Source of the DNA: UBA965 sp040396955
GTDB taxonomy: Bacteria; Chloroflexota; Chloroflexia; Chloroflexales; Roseiflexaceae
Assembly: GCA_040396955.1 (NCBI GenBank)
Contig: JBBAWX010000001.1
Coordinates: 186,001-250,000, forward strand
Length of the DNA stretch: 64,000 bases
Reading direction: 5' to 3'
Part shown: piece after piece, positions 8,335-17,067 of the stretch
How the letters are laid out: every line of letters starts with the position of its first letter
Numbering within the stretch: position 1 is the stretch's first letter
Position numbers and translations under genes: made by a program
The notes under the pieces: model-generated
Databases searched by the model: none
Seen by the model: only the letters and a program-made list of their open reading frames with translations
What the model was told of the DNA's origin: nothing

Positions 8335-9528
8335 TTACAACTGCTCGATGGCCAGGCATACTCGCCGCGCCACTTCAGACCACTCACAGTGCTGAGTGAC
8401 GTAGTGGTGACCGGCATGACCAAGCTGGGTGGCGAGGTGCGGATTCGTCAGCAGGAGATCGAGTGCTGCCGCAAACTCTGCAAAATCAGCGAAAGTGAGC
8501 CCGGCCTGGGCTTCGGTGACGGCATCGGTGGTGACCGCACATCCGTGATTGACGAGCGCTGGTCGTCGTTGTAGCCAAGCTTCCATCAGCACAAAGGCGA
8601 AGCTTTCTTGCGTACCTGCATGCACAAACACGTCACAGGCCGCAAATGCATCTGCTTTGTTCTGCTCACTCAAAAACCCGACATCGCGCACAAAAGATCG
8701 CTGATAGGCGGGAATCTGAAGCGGGTCACGCCCAGCCAAAACCAGGGTGAGCATGCGTTGGCGCCGGAGCATGTACTCTTGTACATAATGAATCAACAAC
8801 GGTACGTTTTTGCTGTCGTCACGGCGCCCCGCAAAGAAGAGCATCGGATATTGGATGGCGTGTGTACGCCGGAAATCCGCCCCGTCGCCGATAACGTGCA
8901 TGTCAATGCCGAGCCGTGTTAAGGCGACGTGTTCTGGTCGACAATTAAAATGTGCCAAGATGAATTCACGCTCAGCGCGGCTGTTGGCCAAGATGCCACG
9001 GGCATGCTCGATTTGCCACTTGGTGAGGCGGTGGGCCGCATACGGCTCATCGTGCATACACGGCAAAAGAAAACTCTGTGTCGGCGCACTCATGACCCCC
9101 CACAGGGAGATGGGCAGTGGGTAGGGCACAAAAATAAAACGCCGTTCCGGGTCGGCATGGGCAATTGCGCGAATGAGGTCGTCACTGTGGGGGTGGCTCG
9201 ACAACACGCGTAATTCTTGAGCATCTGGTTGCACCTGTGCTAATACCCGCATGCAGGCCGGGTTATGCCGCACACTCAGGGGCAATTCCCCGATGCCGAG
9301 CGGTTTTGCAAGTGCGAACCGGCGCACCAAAATGCCCTGATCGTGACTTTCACCCACGGGGTAATGGGCCTGTGTCGGGGCAAAAAGGTCGCGTGCAGTG
9401 GTGCTCCACACCTCCACCGCCGCCCCGGCTTGATGCAGGGATCGGGCGAGTGCCCGGGCTGCGACTTCGGCACCACCCGCAGTATCGGGGCCATACCATG
9501 TGCTCACCACTGTAATGCGTTTAGCCAT
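8335..9528 (-). CDS. Glycosyltransferase family 4 (GT-B)
   Basis: Second GT4 enzyme of the cluster, 397 residues from the ATG at 9528 (an in-frame ATG at 9537 gives three more). The start KRITVVSTWYGPDTAGGAE is a classic GT4 N-terminus with the glycine-rich acceptor loop. FFAGRRDDSKNVPLLIHYV, DVGFLSEQNKADAFAACD and the donor-site FVHAGTQESFAFVLMEAW form the C-terminal domain. It overlaps the end of the upstream gene by 8 bases, so translation is probably coupled; no separate ribosome site is obvious. Likely builds a surface glycan with its neighbour. Confidence 0.84.
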   Translation of the reverse strand: MAKRITVVSTWYGPDTAGGAEVAARALARSLHQAGAAVEVWSTTARDLFAPTQAHYPVGESHDQGILVRRFALAKPLGIGELPLSVRHNPACMRVLAQVQPDAQELRVLSSHPHSDDLIRAIAHADPERRFIFVPYPLPISLWGVMSAPTQSFLLPCMHDEPYAAHRLTKWQIEHARGILANSRAEREFILAHFNCRPEHVALTRLGIDMHVIGDGADFRRTHAIQYPMLFFAGRRDDSKNVPLLIHYVQEYMLRRQRMLTLVLAGRDPLQIPAYQRSFVRDVGFLSEQNKADAFAACDVFVHAGTQESFAFVLMEAWLQRRPALVNHGCAVTTDAVTEAQAGLTFADFAEFAAALDLLLTNPHLATQLGHAGHHYVTQHCEWSEVARRVCLAIEQL

Positions 9529-10267
9529 GTTGGTCATGGTGTTGAATGTCATAGATGAGTGGGCGCATGAGTCGTGCTTGTACGTAGGCGACGAGGGCTT
9601 GCACGGCCAGATTGGTGGCACGGTTGCTCGCGTTGAGTTGCTCCACAATCGGATTGATGTACCAGCGTAAACCGAGGCGCTGGAGACGATGGAGCGTGTT
9701 GCTGAGATGGTCAATCGGGCTTCGTACCGGCAACGGCCATGCCGAGAGCACCACCGCAGCGCGACTTCGGGCCTGATCAAGTGTGTGCATGTGCGCATGC
9801 AATGGCGACAACGGTGGCTCGTGATGCGCCTGTTGTTTTTGGACACGCTGAGCGGCTTCAATGGTGTCGATGTCGTTTGGAGTGTGTTGGGGTGGTCGTG
9901 GTGGGCTGGCTGGTGGGTAGTGTTGGATGTGCTCATCGAACGTTTCGAGGAGTACGTGGAGCGTGCGCAACGTAGCATCGTTGAATGCGTTTTGTTGCTC
10001 AACAATCGGGTTAATGTACCAACGTAACAGGCGGCGGATGATTTTTTGGCTGAGGGCAATCCCCCGACCTAGCAGACCATGACCCACAATTGGCAAATGC
10101 GCACTAATAACACGTGTGAGCTCCATTTCGTGGAGGGCTTCTTGTAGCGCTTGACGTTCTACGGCTGCGGTCTGGTCGGGAGTCTGAGCGGGGCGCGCAA
10201 GTTTTTGGCGTAACTCAGCAATGACCGCCGCTACATCAATGGTCGTATTGTCTGACGGTGAGGGCAT
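9521..10267 (-). CDS. Protein with duplicated RWYINPIVEQ motif, glycan-cluster associated
   Basis: 248 residues, no catalytic domain recognised. A helical segment with the core LRWYINPIVEQQNAFN (about residues 81-96) recurs as LRWYINPIVEQLNASN (about 200-215), each followed by a helix that continues to about residue 110 or 230. Between them lies a Pro/His/Gln-rich linker. From memory, similar WY-x-PIVEQQN-x-FN segments precede glycosyltransferase or methyltransferase domains in Chloroflexota, where they look like a docking or membrane-proximal helix; here the motif stands alone and twice. The start has GAGG seven bases upstream. First gene of the operon with two GT4 enzymes. Function unknown. 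Confidence 0.7.
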   Translation of the reverse strand: MPSPSDNTTIDVAAVIAELRQKLARPAQTPDQTAAVERQALQEALHEMELTRVISAHLPIVGHGLLGRGIALSQKIIRRLLRWYINPIVEQQNAFNDATLRTLHVLLETFDEHIQHYPPASPPRPPQHTPNDIDTIEAAQRVQKQQAHHEPPLSPLHAHMHTLDQARSRAAVVLSAWPLPVRSPIDHLSNTLHRLQRLGLRWYINPIVEQLNASNRATNLAVQALVAYVQARLMRPLIYDIQHHDQHG

Positions 10268-10300
10268 GTAGTACCTCGTGCGAAGTGCTCATCAGTGGTC

Positions 10301-10309
10301 ATTGTAGCA
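10301..10309 (-). promoter_or_regulatory. Extended -10 (TGC-TACAAT) for the glycan operon
   Basis: On the minus strand ATGCTACAAT gives TGC plus the hexamer TACAAT (plus-strand ATTGTA 10301-10306), 34 bases before the start at 10267. The same 10-mer lies before ilvD at 34391-34400. Confidence 0.5.
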
Positions 10310-10336
10310 TACCCGTCACGCCCACGGCCGTCAATG

Positions 10337-10342
10337 TATAAT
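10337..10342 (+). promoter_or_regulatory. -10 element TATAAT for purDN
   Basis: Consensus TATAAT followed by ACG, 29 bases before the purD ATG, divergent from the glycan-operon promoter. No good -35 is seen. Confidence 0.5.
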
Positions 10343-10371
10343 ACGTGCAAGTGGAAAGGAATGTGCTCCGT

Positions 10372-11619
10372 ATGCATGTGCTTTTAATCGGTGCCGGGGG
10401 ACGAGAGCATGCGCTAGCCCGTGCTATTGCGCAATCTCCCCTGTGTAGCCAACTTACCATTGCGCCGGGGAACCCCGGCATGGCCGACCTCGGCACACTC
10501 CTCGCCATACCCACCCTGCCTGAATTGCTGGTCTGGCTACAGAGTCATCCCGTGGATTTTGTCGTGATTGGTCCCGAGGGACCCTTGGCCGCAGGATGGG
10601 CTGACACGTTGCGCCAACTCGGGTACCCCGTGTTTGGTCCGAGCCAACAGGCTGCACGTCTCGAAAGTAGTAAGTCATTTGCCAAACAAATCATGCAACG
10701 GGTCAATGTGCCTACGGCCGCGTTTCGCCTCTTTGAGAGGAGCCAAGAAGCAATCGCCTTCGTCAAAGACAGCCAATTACCGTGGGTCGTGAAAGCCGAT
10801 GGACTGGCTGCTGGCAAAGGAGTGATTGTGGCCGACACGGTAGCTGACACCATCGCCGCCATCGAACAACTCGGTGCTCTGCCGGCTGGCCAACAGCTGT
10901 TGCTTGAAGAGCGTCTCAGTGGCCCCGAAGTGTCGCTCATCGCCATCTGTGATGGTCACCGTGCACTTGCGCTTCCCTCGGCTCGCGATCACAAACGCCT
11001 CTACGATGACGACGAAGGCCCCAACACGGGCGGTATGGGGGCAGTTGCCACCGTGAAGTCCATCGGGCATGCGAGTGCCAATCAACTTGTGGACATGGTC
11101 ATTCAACCCATGCTTGATTTTATGCGTCTCCACCAGATGCCGTTTGTGGGCGCCTTGTATGCGGGATTGATGCTCACCGAGCATGGTCCCAAAGTCATTG
11201 AATTCAATGCGCGCTTCGGTGATCCCGAGACTCAAGTCATCCTTCCGCTGTGTGACGGCGACGTGTGTGCCACCCTGTATGCGGCCGCCACGAGCATGCT
11301 CCAGCCTGACCAGTTGGGATGGCGCAATCAGGCGGCCGCCTGTGTGGTGGTGAGCAGTGCTGGGTATCCACAGACTCCCCGTCTCGGTGATCCCATTACC
11401 ATTGATGCACAACGCATGCCTGCCACCGGGTTGGTCCTCCATGCGGGTACCGCATATCGTGACGGTCAATTGGTCAGCAATGGTGGACGTGTGCTCAACG
11501 CTATCGGTGTGGGAGCGCACATGGAGCAGGCATTGCGGAGTGCGTATGCGGTGGTCGATTGCATTCAGATGCCTGGTATGCACTATCGCCTTGATATCGG
11601 CCAGTCGGAGCTGATATGA
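10372..11619 (+). CDS. purD: Phosphoribosylamine-glycine ligase (GARS)
   Basis: ATP-grasp enzyme for step two of purine synthesis, joining glycine to 5-phosphoribosylamine; 415 residues. The N-domain begins HVLLIGAGGREHALA. The ATP-grasp part contains VVKADGLAAGKGVIVA, and the GARS signature RLYDDDEGPNTGGMGAV is complete. EFNARFGDPETQ supplies Mg ligands, and the C-domain follows. Family members start at this ATG; GGAAAGGA lies about 11 bases upstream, and the open frame before it is the leader. It overlaps purN by four bases (ATGA). Confidence 0.96.
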   Translation: MHVLLIGAGGREHALARAIAQSPLCSQLTIAPGNPGMADLGTLLAIPTLPELLVWLQSHPVDFVVIGPEGPLAAGWADTLRQLGYPVFGPSQQAARLESSKSFAKQIMQRVNVPTAAFRLFERSQEAIAFVKDSQLPWVVKADGLAAGKGVIVADTVADTIAAIEQLGALPAGQQLLLEERLSGPEVSLIAICDGHRALALPSARDHKRLYDDDEGPNTGGMGAVATVKSIGHASANQLVDMVIQPMLDFMRLHQMPFVGALYAGLMLTEHGPKVIEFNARFGDPETQVILPLCDGDVCATLYAAATSMLQPDQLGWRNQAAACVVVSSAGYPQTPRLGDPITIDAQRMPATGLVLHAGTAYRDGQLVSNGGRVLNAIGVGAHMEQALRSAYAVVDCIQMPGMHYRLDIGQSELI

Positions 11620-12248
11620 CAACACCGGCACTTGTCGTGGCCGTCTCGGGGGGCGGCTCCAACTTACAGGCCATCATTGATGCGATTGCGCTGGGGCAGT
11701 TGCATGCTCGGATTGCGCTTGTTATCAGTGATCGCCCCGAATGTGGTGGCGTGCAACGGGCGATTGCACAGCGCATTCCGGTGTGTGCGGTGCCGTTTCC
11801 ACGGCATGCAACCCCCGCACAACGAATCACGTGGGAGACCCAGCTCCTCGGCGTGGTCAATGTATTCGCTCCAGAGATGGTGGTATTGGCTGGCTTTATG
11901 CGCATCCTGAGTGCGACCGGGTTGGCCATGTTGGCGATGCCCATCATCAATCAACATCCGGCCCTGTTGCCGGCCGATGGTGGTGAGCACTATCGCTTGG
12001 CCGATGGCCGCGTCATCCCGGCGTTGCGTGGGGCACATGTGGTGGCCGATGCCCTCGCACAACGGCTCCCAGTGACTGGGTGTACTGTGCACTATGTGGT
12101 GCCTGCTGTCGACCGTGGCCCCGTTATTGCCACCCACGAAGTCCCCATTGAGGCAAACGACAGCGTGGAAACGCTCCATGCGCGTATCCGTGGTGTGGAG
12201 CAACAGGTGCTCATTTCTGCGCTCAAGACGTTGTTGGCAACACCATGA
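11616..12248 (+). CDS. purN: Phosphoribosylglycinamide formyltransferase
   Basis: Transfers a formyl group from 10-formyl-THF to GAR, the step after PurD. 210 residues. The start VVAVSGGGSNLQAIIDAI is the phosphate-binding loop, and catalytic Asn and His lie in INQHPALLP. The catalytic Asp lies in AVDRGPVIAT. Compared with E. coli PurN, the loop after HPALLP is longer by roughly nine residues (GGEHYRLADGRVIPALRG in place of the short PGLHTH stretch), a variant seen here directly. Translation is coupled to purD by the ATGA overlap. Confidence 0.93.
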   Translation: MTTPALVVAVSGGGSNLQAIIDAIALGQLHARIALVISDRPECGGVQRAIAQRIPVCAVPFPRHATPAQRITWETQLLGVVNVFAPEMVVLAGFMRILSATGLAMLAMPIINQHPALLPADGGEHYRLADGRVIPALRGAHVVADALAQRLPVTGCTVHYVVPAVDRGPVIATHEVPIEANDSVETLHARIRGVEQQVLISALKTLLATP

Positions 12249-12283
12249 ACACACGCTCCCCCCGCAGTAGGAGGAGCGTGTGT
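12249..12283. terminator. Hairpin between purN and the convergent Bax-inhibitor gene
   Basis: Arms ACACACGCTCC and GGAGCGTGTGT (11 bp) around a 13-base loop, starting directly after the purN stop. Neither strand has a T tract, so it may act as a bidirectional 3'-end stabiliser rather than a standard terminator. Confidence 0.45.
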
Positions 12284-12308
12284 GTCAGACTGGAGCGAGT
12301 GTTTGTGT

Positions 12309-12995
12309 TTAGTCGCGGCGTACGCCAAGGAGACGTAGCAGATAGACGAACAGGTTGATGAAGTCGAGATAGAGCGTCAAAGCACCGATAATCGCAAAAC
12401 GTTGCATGTCGTCTTCACTCTGGAACTGTTGTGACATGCGAGTCAGCTTTTGGACATCGTAGGCGGTGAGACCGACAAAGATGATGACGCCCACAATGCT
12501 AATCACCAAGTTGAACAACGAATTTTGCAAGAAGACGTTGACAAGTGTGGCGATGATTAGGCCAAACAACGCCATCATCAACATGCTCCCCATCTTGGTC
12601 AAATCACGCTTGGTGGTTGCTCCGTAGATGGCCATGGCCGCAAAGGTGCCAGCCGTGGTGAAGAATGTCGAGGCGATCGACTCCGCCGTATACGCCAAAA
12701 ACAACGGGGTAAATATGATGCCGTTGATGGCTGCATACCCCAGAAAAATCATCGTGGCCATCATTGGGCTGAGCTTGTGCACCATGGCACCAAGGCCAAC
12801 GACAATGACGAGTTGTACGATGAACAGCCCGAAGAAGACGAATGGGTTCATGATGAGCGCCAGCACACCTGCATTTCCCATCAGTCCAGTGGAAATTGCC
12901 CCGGTCAACAGAAGACCAGCAGTCATCCACAAATATACTTGCTGCATAGAGCGTTGGAGTACTGCACTCGGCGATGTAGCCATCCCAGATTGCAT
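12309..12995 (-). CDS. Bax inhibitor-1 / YccA family membrane protein
   Basis: 228-residue integral membrane protein with about seven hydrophobic helices after a short polar N-terminus. The C-terminus YLDFINLFVYLLRLLGVRRD and the TAYDVQKLTRMSQQF segment are typical of bacterial YbhL/YccA proteins. Family members form pH-sensitive calcium leak channels or modulate membrane proteases. The start at 12995 has AAAGGAA six bases upstream; the frame extends to 13052 but that part lacks a ribosome site. It stands alone between purN and maf. Confidence 0.88.
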   Translation of the reverse strand: MQSGMATSPSAVLQRSMQQVYLWMTAGLLLTGAISTGLMGNAGVLALIMNPFVFFGLFIVQLVIVVGLGAMVHKLSPMMATMIFLGYAAINGIIFTPLFLAYTAESIASTFFTTAGTFAAMAIYGATTKRDLTKMGSMLMMALFGLIIATLVNVFLQNSLFNLVISIVGVIIFVGLTAYDVQKLTRMSQQFQSEDDMQRFAIIGALTLYLDFINLFVYLLRLLGVRRD

Positions 12996-13028
12996 AGAAG
13001 ATTCCTTTCTTATGATGTGAAATATCGG

Positions 13029-13057
13029 ATTATAATGGGCGTGGGTGTCCATAACTA
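13029..13057 (-). promoter_or_regulatory. Promoter for the Bax-inhibitor gene
   Basis: Minus-strand TATAAT (13034-13029) with a 17-base spacer from a weak TAGTTA (13057-13052), 34 bases before the start. Confidence 0.45.
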
Positions 13058-13134
13058 TTATGCCACATCACAATAAATACGTGGAGATGTGTGATATTGT
13101 TGCATGAAGAACAGATGAGGGGTAACACGCATCT

Positions 13135-13833
13135 ATGACATATCCGCATCTACCTGCGGTCGTTCTTGCATCTGGTTCACCGCGGCGGCGTGAACTTTTA
13201 ACTGCCCTCGGTGTTGATTTTTCGGTAGTGACGAGTGATGCTGAAGAACGCGATGTGCTGCCTGATGCCGCACTGTTGGCCGAATTGCCAGCGGTGTCGG
13301 TCACGCTCCATGACCACCCAACGGTGCGTGCATGGCGCAAAGGTATGCACGTCGCAGCGGAGCATCCGCAGGCACTCGTTGTAGCTGCAGACACGATTGT
13401 AGTCATTGATGGTGATGTGCTCAACAAACCTGTCGATGAAGCGGATGCCTGGCGCATGTTACGGCGCTTGTCAGGTCGGCGACATACCGTCTACACCGGT
13501 GTCATGATCGCCGCATCCGGTCATCCAATGGAGTGGCACGTGGTGGCAAGTCAGGTCGAGATGCGTCAGCTTGATGATGCCACGATTGCCGCATATGTGG
13601 CAACCGGAGAGCCCCGCGACAAAGCGGGTGCTTACGGCATTCAAGGGGTAGCAGGGACGTTAGTGGTGGCCGTGCACGGTAGTTTTACCAATGTGGTCGG
13701 GTTGCCGCTCCGCCTCATCCACGATCGCTTGCGGGCGCATCAGATTGCGGTGGCACATACTCCGGATGCTGCCTATCGTTGGTGGCGCCAGCAACTCACG
13801 CATCAGCAGATGCCCGACGGGAGTGACGTATGA
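13135..13833 (+). CDS. maf: Maf-like nucleoside triphosphate pyrophosphatase
   Basis: House-cleaning pyrophosphatase that hydrolyses dTTP/UTP or modified nucleotides to the monophosphate. 232 residues. Diagnostic segments: VVLASGSPRRRELLTALGV, VVAADTIVVIDGDVLNKP, the RRLSGRRHTVYTGV loop, ATGEPRDKAGAYGIQG and GSFTNVVGLPL. It has an insertion around residues 40-75 relative to the shortest family members (LPDAALLAELPAVSVTLHDH). AGGGG lies upstream. First of five plus-strand genes; overlaps the next by ATGA. Confidence 0.92.
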   Translation: MTYPHLPAVVLASGSPRRRELLTALGVDFSVVTSDAEERDVLPDAALLAELPAVSVTLHDHPTVRAWRKGMHVAAEHPQALVVAADTIVVIDGDVLNKPVDEADAWRMLRRLSGRRHTVYTGVMIAASGHPMEWHVVASQVEMRQLDDATIAAYVATGEPRDKAGAYGIQGVAGTLVVAVHGSFTNVVGLPLRLIHDRLRAHQIAVAHTPDAAYRWWRQQLTHQQMPDGSDV

Positions 13834-14735
13834 ACGACCGTCTCAGCACGCCACAACGCGTCTGTCTCATTACCAATCTGGCAGCCGGTCAGGCAGCGGC
13901 GAAAGCTGAGGCCGTGGCATTGGCAGTGGCAATCTGGAGATCGCACCAGTGGCACGTTGATTTGTTCGAAGTGCATCAACCCGGTGATGTGCAACGCTTT
14001 GCTGCCACTGCAATCACGCAAGGCTATACCATGGTGGTAGCGGCCGGTGGCGATGGTACGGTCAACGAAGTTGCCAATGCGCTCATCGGCAGCACGGTTT
14101 GCATGGCACCACTGCCAGTGGGCACGGTCAATGTCTGGGCCCGAGAGGCCGGTTTTTCCATGGATATTGTGACAGCGGCTCACCAGATTGTGTGTGCACG
14201 GAATGCCTGCATCGATGTCGGTGTTCTCGGCAAGCAGTATTTTTTACTGATGGCCGGAATCGGCTTTGATGCTGAGGTGGTACGTCATCTTTATCCCAAC
14301 CACAAGCAAAAATTCGGTGTCATGGCCTATATTGGGCGGATATGGGCGGTGATGTGGGGGTACCGATCGCAGTCGGTTGCAGTGACCCTCGATGCTGAGG
14401 TACTCAACGTCGATTTGTTGATGATGGTGGTTGGCAATACGTCCAAATATGCCAGTTTTATTCCCTTTACCCCGCAGGCCAAACACGATGACGGGATGCT
14501 TGACGTTACGATTTTGACCGGCCGCAATCTATTTACCGGTCCATTTCGCTTTCTGGCGCTCTATGTGCGGCGCTGGTTACCTTGGCTCGATCGTCAGGTG
14601 ATTACGCGGCGGGTGCGTTCGGTGCGTGTCGATGGTGCGGCATTGGCCGTACAACTCGATGGTGATTACGTGACGCACACACCATGTCAGATTTCCATCT
14701 TGCCACGAGCGCTCCATGTGCTGGTGTGCGCGTGA
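13830..14735 (+). CDS. Diacylglycerol kinase family lipid kinase (YegS/BmrU type)
   Basis: 301-residue soluble lipid kinase. The nucleotide-binding motif appears as AAGGDGTVNEVANALIGS and the second motif as LPVGTVNVWARE, where most relatives have GTANDFAR. A beta-rich C-domain begins near FLLMAGIGFDAEVV. Start codon overlaps the maf stop (ATGA), so translation is coupled. The substrate could be diacylglycerol, sphingosine-like lipid or undecaprenol; sequence does not decide. Confidence 0.85.
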   Translation: MNDRLSTPQRVCLITNLAAGQAAAKAEAVALAVAIWRSHQWHVDLFEVHQPGDVQRFAATAITQGYTMVVAAGGDGTVNEVANALIGSTVCMAPLPVGTVNVWAREAGFSMDIVTAAHQIVCARNACIDVGVLGKQYFLLMAGIGFDAEVVRHLYPNHKQKFGVMAYIGRIWAVMWGYRSQSVAVTLDAEVLNVDLLMMVVGNTSKYASFIPFTPQAKHDDGMLDVTILTGRNLFTGPFRFLALYVRRWLPWLDRQVITRRVRSVRVDGAALAVQLDGDYVTHTPCQISILPRALHVLVCA

Positions 14736-14776
14736 CCTTGAGGTGTGATGTGTCGACAGATAGGAGTAGATCCCCT

Positions 14777-15787
14777 ATGAAACGTGTATGGCACTGGTGG
14801 ATGGTGCTCATGATGCTAGTGGCGTGTGGTGGCAATGCGACGACCGATACCACCATTGTCCCTAGTGAAGATTCGGCTCTGGCACCGGCGGTCATTGCGA
14901 CGCCCGATTTGCCGGGACGCTTGTTGCTTGCCAAACAGGGCGATATCTGGATGTGGAGTGAAGGAACGTTGCATCAGTTGACCCAGAGTGGCGATGCTTG
15001 GCAACCGGCATTTTCACAAGATGGCACGCGCATCGTCTTTGTGCGACGTGGGCAGAGCTACAGCGATCTAATGCTGACGTCAGCGGGGGGCGGCGAAGCA
15101 GTGCAGCTCACCGACAACGGCTCACGTCATCCGCTCCAGAGCTTCGAACGCATCTACGACTCGATGTGGGCTTTTTATCCGGCGTTTTCACCAGATGGCA
15201 ACAACATTGTGTTTGTCTCGCAGTTTGGTCCACCCGAGGGCTCACCAGCTGCCGAGTACCGTCTCATCATGTACACCATGGAAGCTCGCGCCGGAGCTCC
15301 GCGCGAGTCGGCATACGCCGACGGTTCGGGCAATGTCGGCCATGTTATTTATGATCAGAGCGGTGAAGGGGTGTTCTTTGCATTTGCTCCGGCGGGTCCG
15401 AACGGCGCACCGCGCATCATGCGCTACAACGTGCGCACAGGGAGCCTGACCATCCCGGTAGGGATGCCTGATCAGAGTTATGACCCTGCCCTGAGTGCTG
15501 ACGGGAGCACGTTGTACTTTGCGAAGCGCACCGATGCGGGCACTGATATTTTTTCGCTGTCGATGAATGGTGGGACTGCGACACAGCTGACCACGTTGAA
15601 TACGGCGAGAGCGCCTGCTATTTCGCCGGATGGCTCATGGCTGGTCTTCTTGGCGGTGCCACCAGGAGCGGCCGGATTTGAGCTGTGGGCACAGGCCTTG
15701 AGCGACGGTCAACCAAGCGGTGATGCTGTGCAGTTGACCCGTGATCAGCATTTCGATGCCGATTCTGGCATTTCGTGGGGGAAATAA
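14777..15787 (+). CDS. TolB/WD40-like beta-propeller lipoprotein
   Basis: 336-residue exported lipoprotein. A signal peptide starting MKRVWHWWMVLMM ends in the lipobox LVAC. After a Thr-rich linker the protein consists of PD40-type blades: WQPAFSQDGTRIVFV, FYPAFSPDGNNIVFV, YDPALSADGSTLYFA and RAPAISPDGSWLVFL are four visible repeats. No enzyme motif is seen; such propellers usually mediate protein contacts. AGGAG lies eight bases before the ATG at 14777; the longer frame from 14684 overlaps the lipid kinase and would bury the signal peptide. Confidence 0.82.
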   Translation: MKRVWHWWMVLMMLVACGGNATTDTTIVPSEDSALAPAVIATPDLPGRLLLAKQGDIWMWSEGTLHQLTQSGDAWQPAFSQDGTRIVFVRRGQSYSDLMLTSAGGGEAVQLTDNGSRHPLQSFERIYDSMWAFYPAFSPDGNNIVFVSQFGPPEGSPAAEYRLIMYTMEARAGAPRESAYADGSGNVGHVIYDQSGEGVFFAFAPAGPNGAPRIMRYNVRTGSLTIPVGMPDQSYDPALSADGSTLYFAKRTDAGTDIFSLSMNGGTATQLTTLNTARAPAISPDGSWLVFLAVPPGAAGFELWAQALSDGQPSGDAVQLTRDQHFDADSGISWGK

Positions 15788-15792
15788 ACCGA

Positions 15793-17067
15793 ATGCACAT
15801 CGTGCATGTTGTACAGCTGTACCACCCCGTACCAAGTGGCTCGGTGCGCTATTTTGTCGAAATCGGCAAAAGACTCGTGGCGGCTGGTCATCGTGTGACT
15901 GTGTTGACCAGCGAGGCCTACGATTTGGAGGCCTTTTGGCAGGCAGGGCGACGCACCGTGGCCGAGCGTGAAGCATGGCATGAGGGGTGCCATGTGCTCC
16001 GCTTCCCGATTGTGCGCTGGGGGCATCATCCACTCATCTACCCGATACTCAGGCGCCTATTGGTCGAAGGGGGGCGGTTGGGTGTGCCATGCACGTGGTT
16101 GCGCACGTTGGCCTCGTTGACGCCTCAGTTGCCAGGTTTGGCGGCATGGATTGATCAGCATCACGCCGACATCGATGTGCTCCACGTGACCAACCTCACA
16201 CTCGACGGTGTGCTCCATCCTGTGCTTGATGTTGCCCAGCGCCGGCACATCTCGGTGATGACGACCCCGTTCGTGCATATTGGCGAGCTCCATGATCCAG
16301 CCTTTGTGCGCTACTACAGCATGCCCCAACAAATCGACGTGTTGCAGCGCAGTCAACGTGTGTGTACGATGACGGATCGTGAAGCACGATTTTTGCAGAG
16401 TCGAGGGGTGCCCGCTGAGCGGTGCGTCACCATTGGGGCCGGAGTGAATGTGGCAGAAGTGACCGGCGGTGACGCGGTCGCGTTTCGCACCGACTATGCC
16501 ATCTCAGATGCTCCCGTGGTCGTGCAGGTGGGTGCCATGGCTCGTGATAAAGGAACGATTACCACCATTGAGGCGATGCAGCAGGTATGGGCGCGTGGCA
16601 TACCGGCCACTTTAGTGCTACTAGGGGCTCCGTTGCAGCATTTCACCGATTATGTCGCAGGGTTATCGGTCGATGTCAAAGCGCGCCTACGGATTATCCC
16701 GTATGCCACGCAAGCCGACGTGCTCAACGCCTATGCGGCTGCTTCAGTATTTGTATTGCCGTCGCGCACTGATTCGTTTGGGATTGTGTTTTTGGAGGCA
16801 TGGTGTAATCGGCTCCCCGTGATTGGTGCCGATGCAGGGGGCATCCCAGATGTCATTCGCGCCGGAGTGACAGGGAGCCTCGTGCCATTCGCCGATGTAC
16901 CAGCACTGGGTGAAGCGCTCATCACACTCCTCTCACGCCCCGACCTGGCCGCGCAATATGCGCAAGCTGGCTACAAGGAGGTGTTGGCACAGCACACCTG
17001 GGATCACGTGTATGCCCGCATTTACCCGCACTATGTGGCGGTTGGAGCCGAGCGTCATGCGCATTGA
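15793..17067 (+). CDS. Glycosyltransferase family 4 (GT-B)
   Basis: 424 residues. N-terminal acceptor domain begins MHIVHVVQLYHPVPSGSVRY. The C-domain includes VVVQVGAMARDKGTITTIEAM, LVLLGAP, RIIPYATQADVLNAYAAASV and donor-site PSRTDSFGIVFLEAWCNRLP with the E-x7-E motif slightly altered. Start is six bases after the propeller lipoprotein stop, without a clear ribosome site, suggesting coupling. Its last 11 bases overlap the next gene. Confidence 0.85.
   Translation: MHIVHVVQLYHPVPSGSVRYFVEIGKRLVAAGHRVTVLTSEAYDLEAFWQAGRRTVAEREAWHEGCHVLRFPIVRWGHHPLIYPILRRLLVEGGRLGVPCTWLRTLASLTPQLPGLAAWIDQHHADIDVLHVTNLTLDGVLHPVLDVAQRRHISVMTTPFVHIGELHDPAFVRYYSMPQQIDVLQRSQRVCTMTDREARFLQSRGVPAERCVTIGAGVNVAEVTGGDAVAFRTDYAISDAPVVVQVGAMARDKGTITTIEAMQQVWARGIPATLVLLGAPLQHFTDYVAGLSVDVKARLRIIPYATQADVLNAYAAASVFVLPSRTDSFGIVFLEAWCNRLPVIGADAGGIPDVIRAGVTGSLVPFADVPALGEALITLLSRPDLAAQYAQAGYKEVLAQHTWDHVYARIYPHYVAVGAERHAH

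Noticed and set aside
9537..10059. N-terminal extension of the GT4 gene at 8335 to 10059
   Set aside because: The extension is the shadow of the RWYINPIVEQ gene in another frame; GT4 homology begins at KRITVVST.
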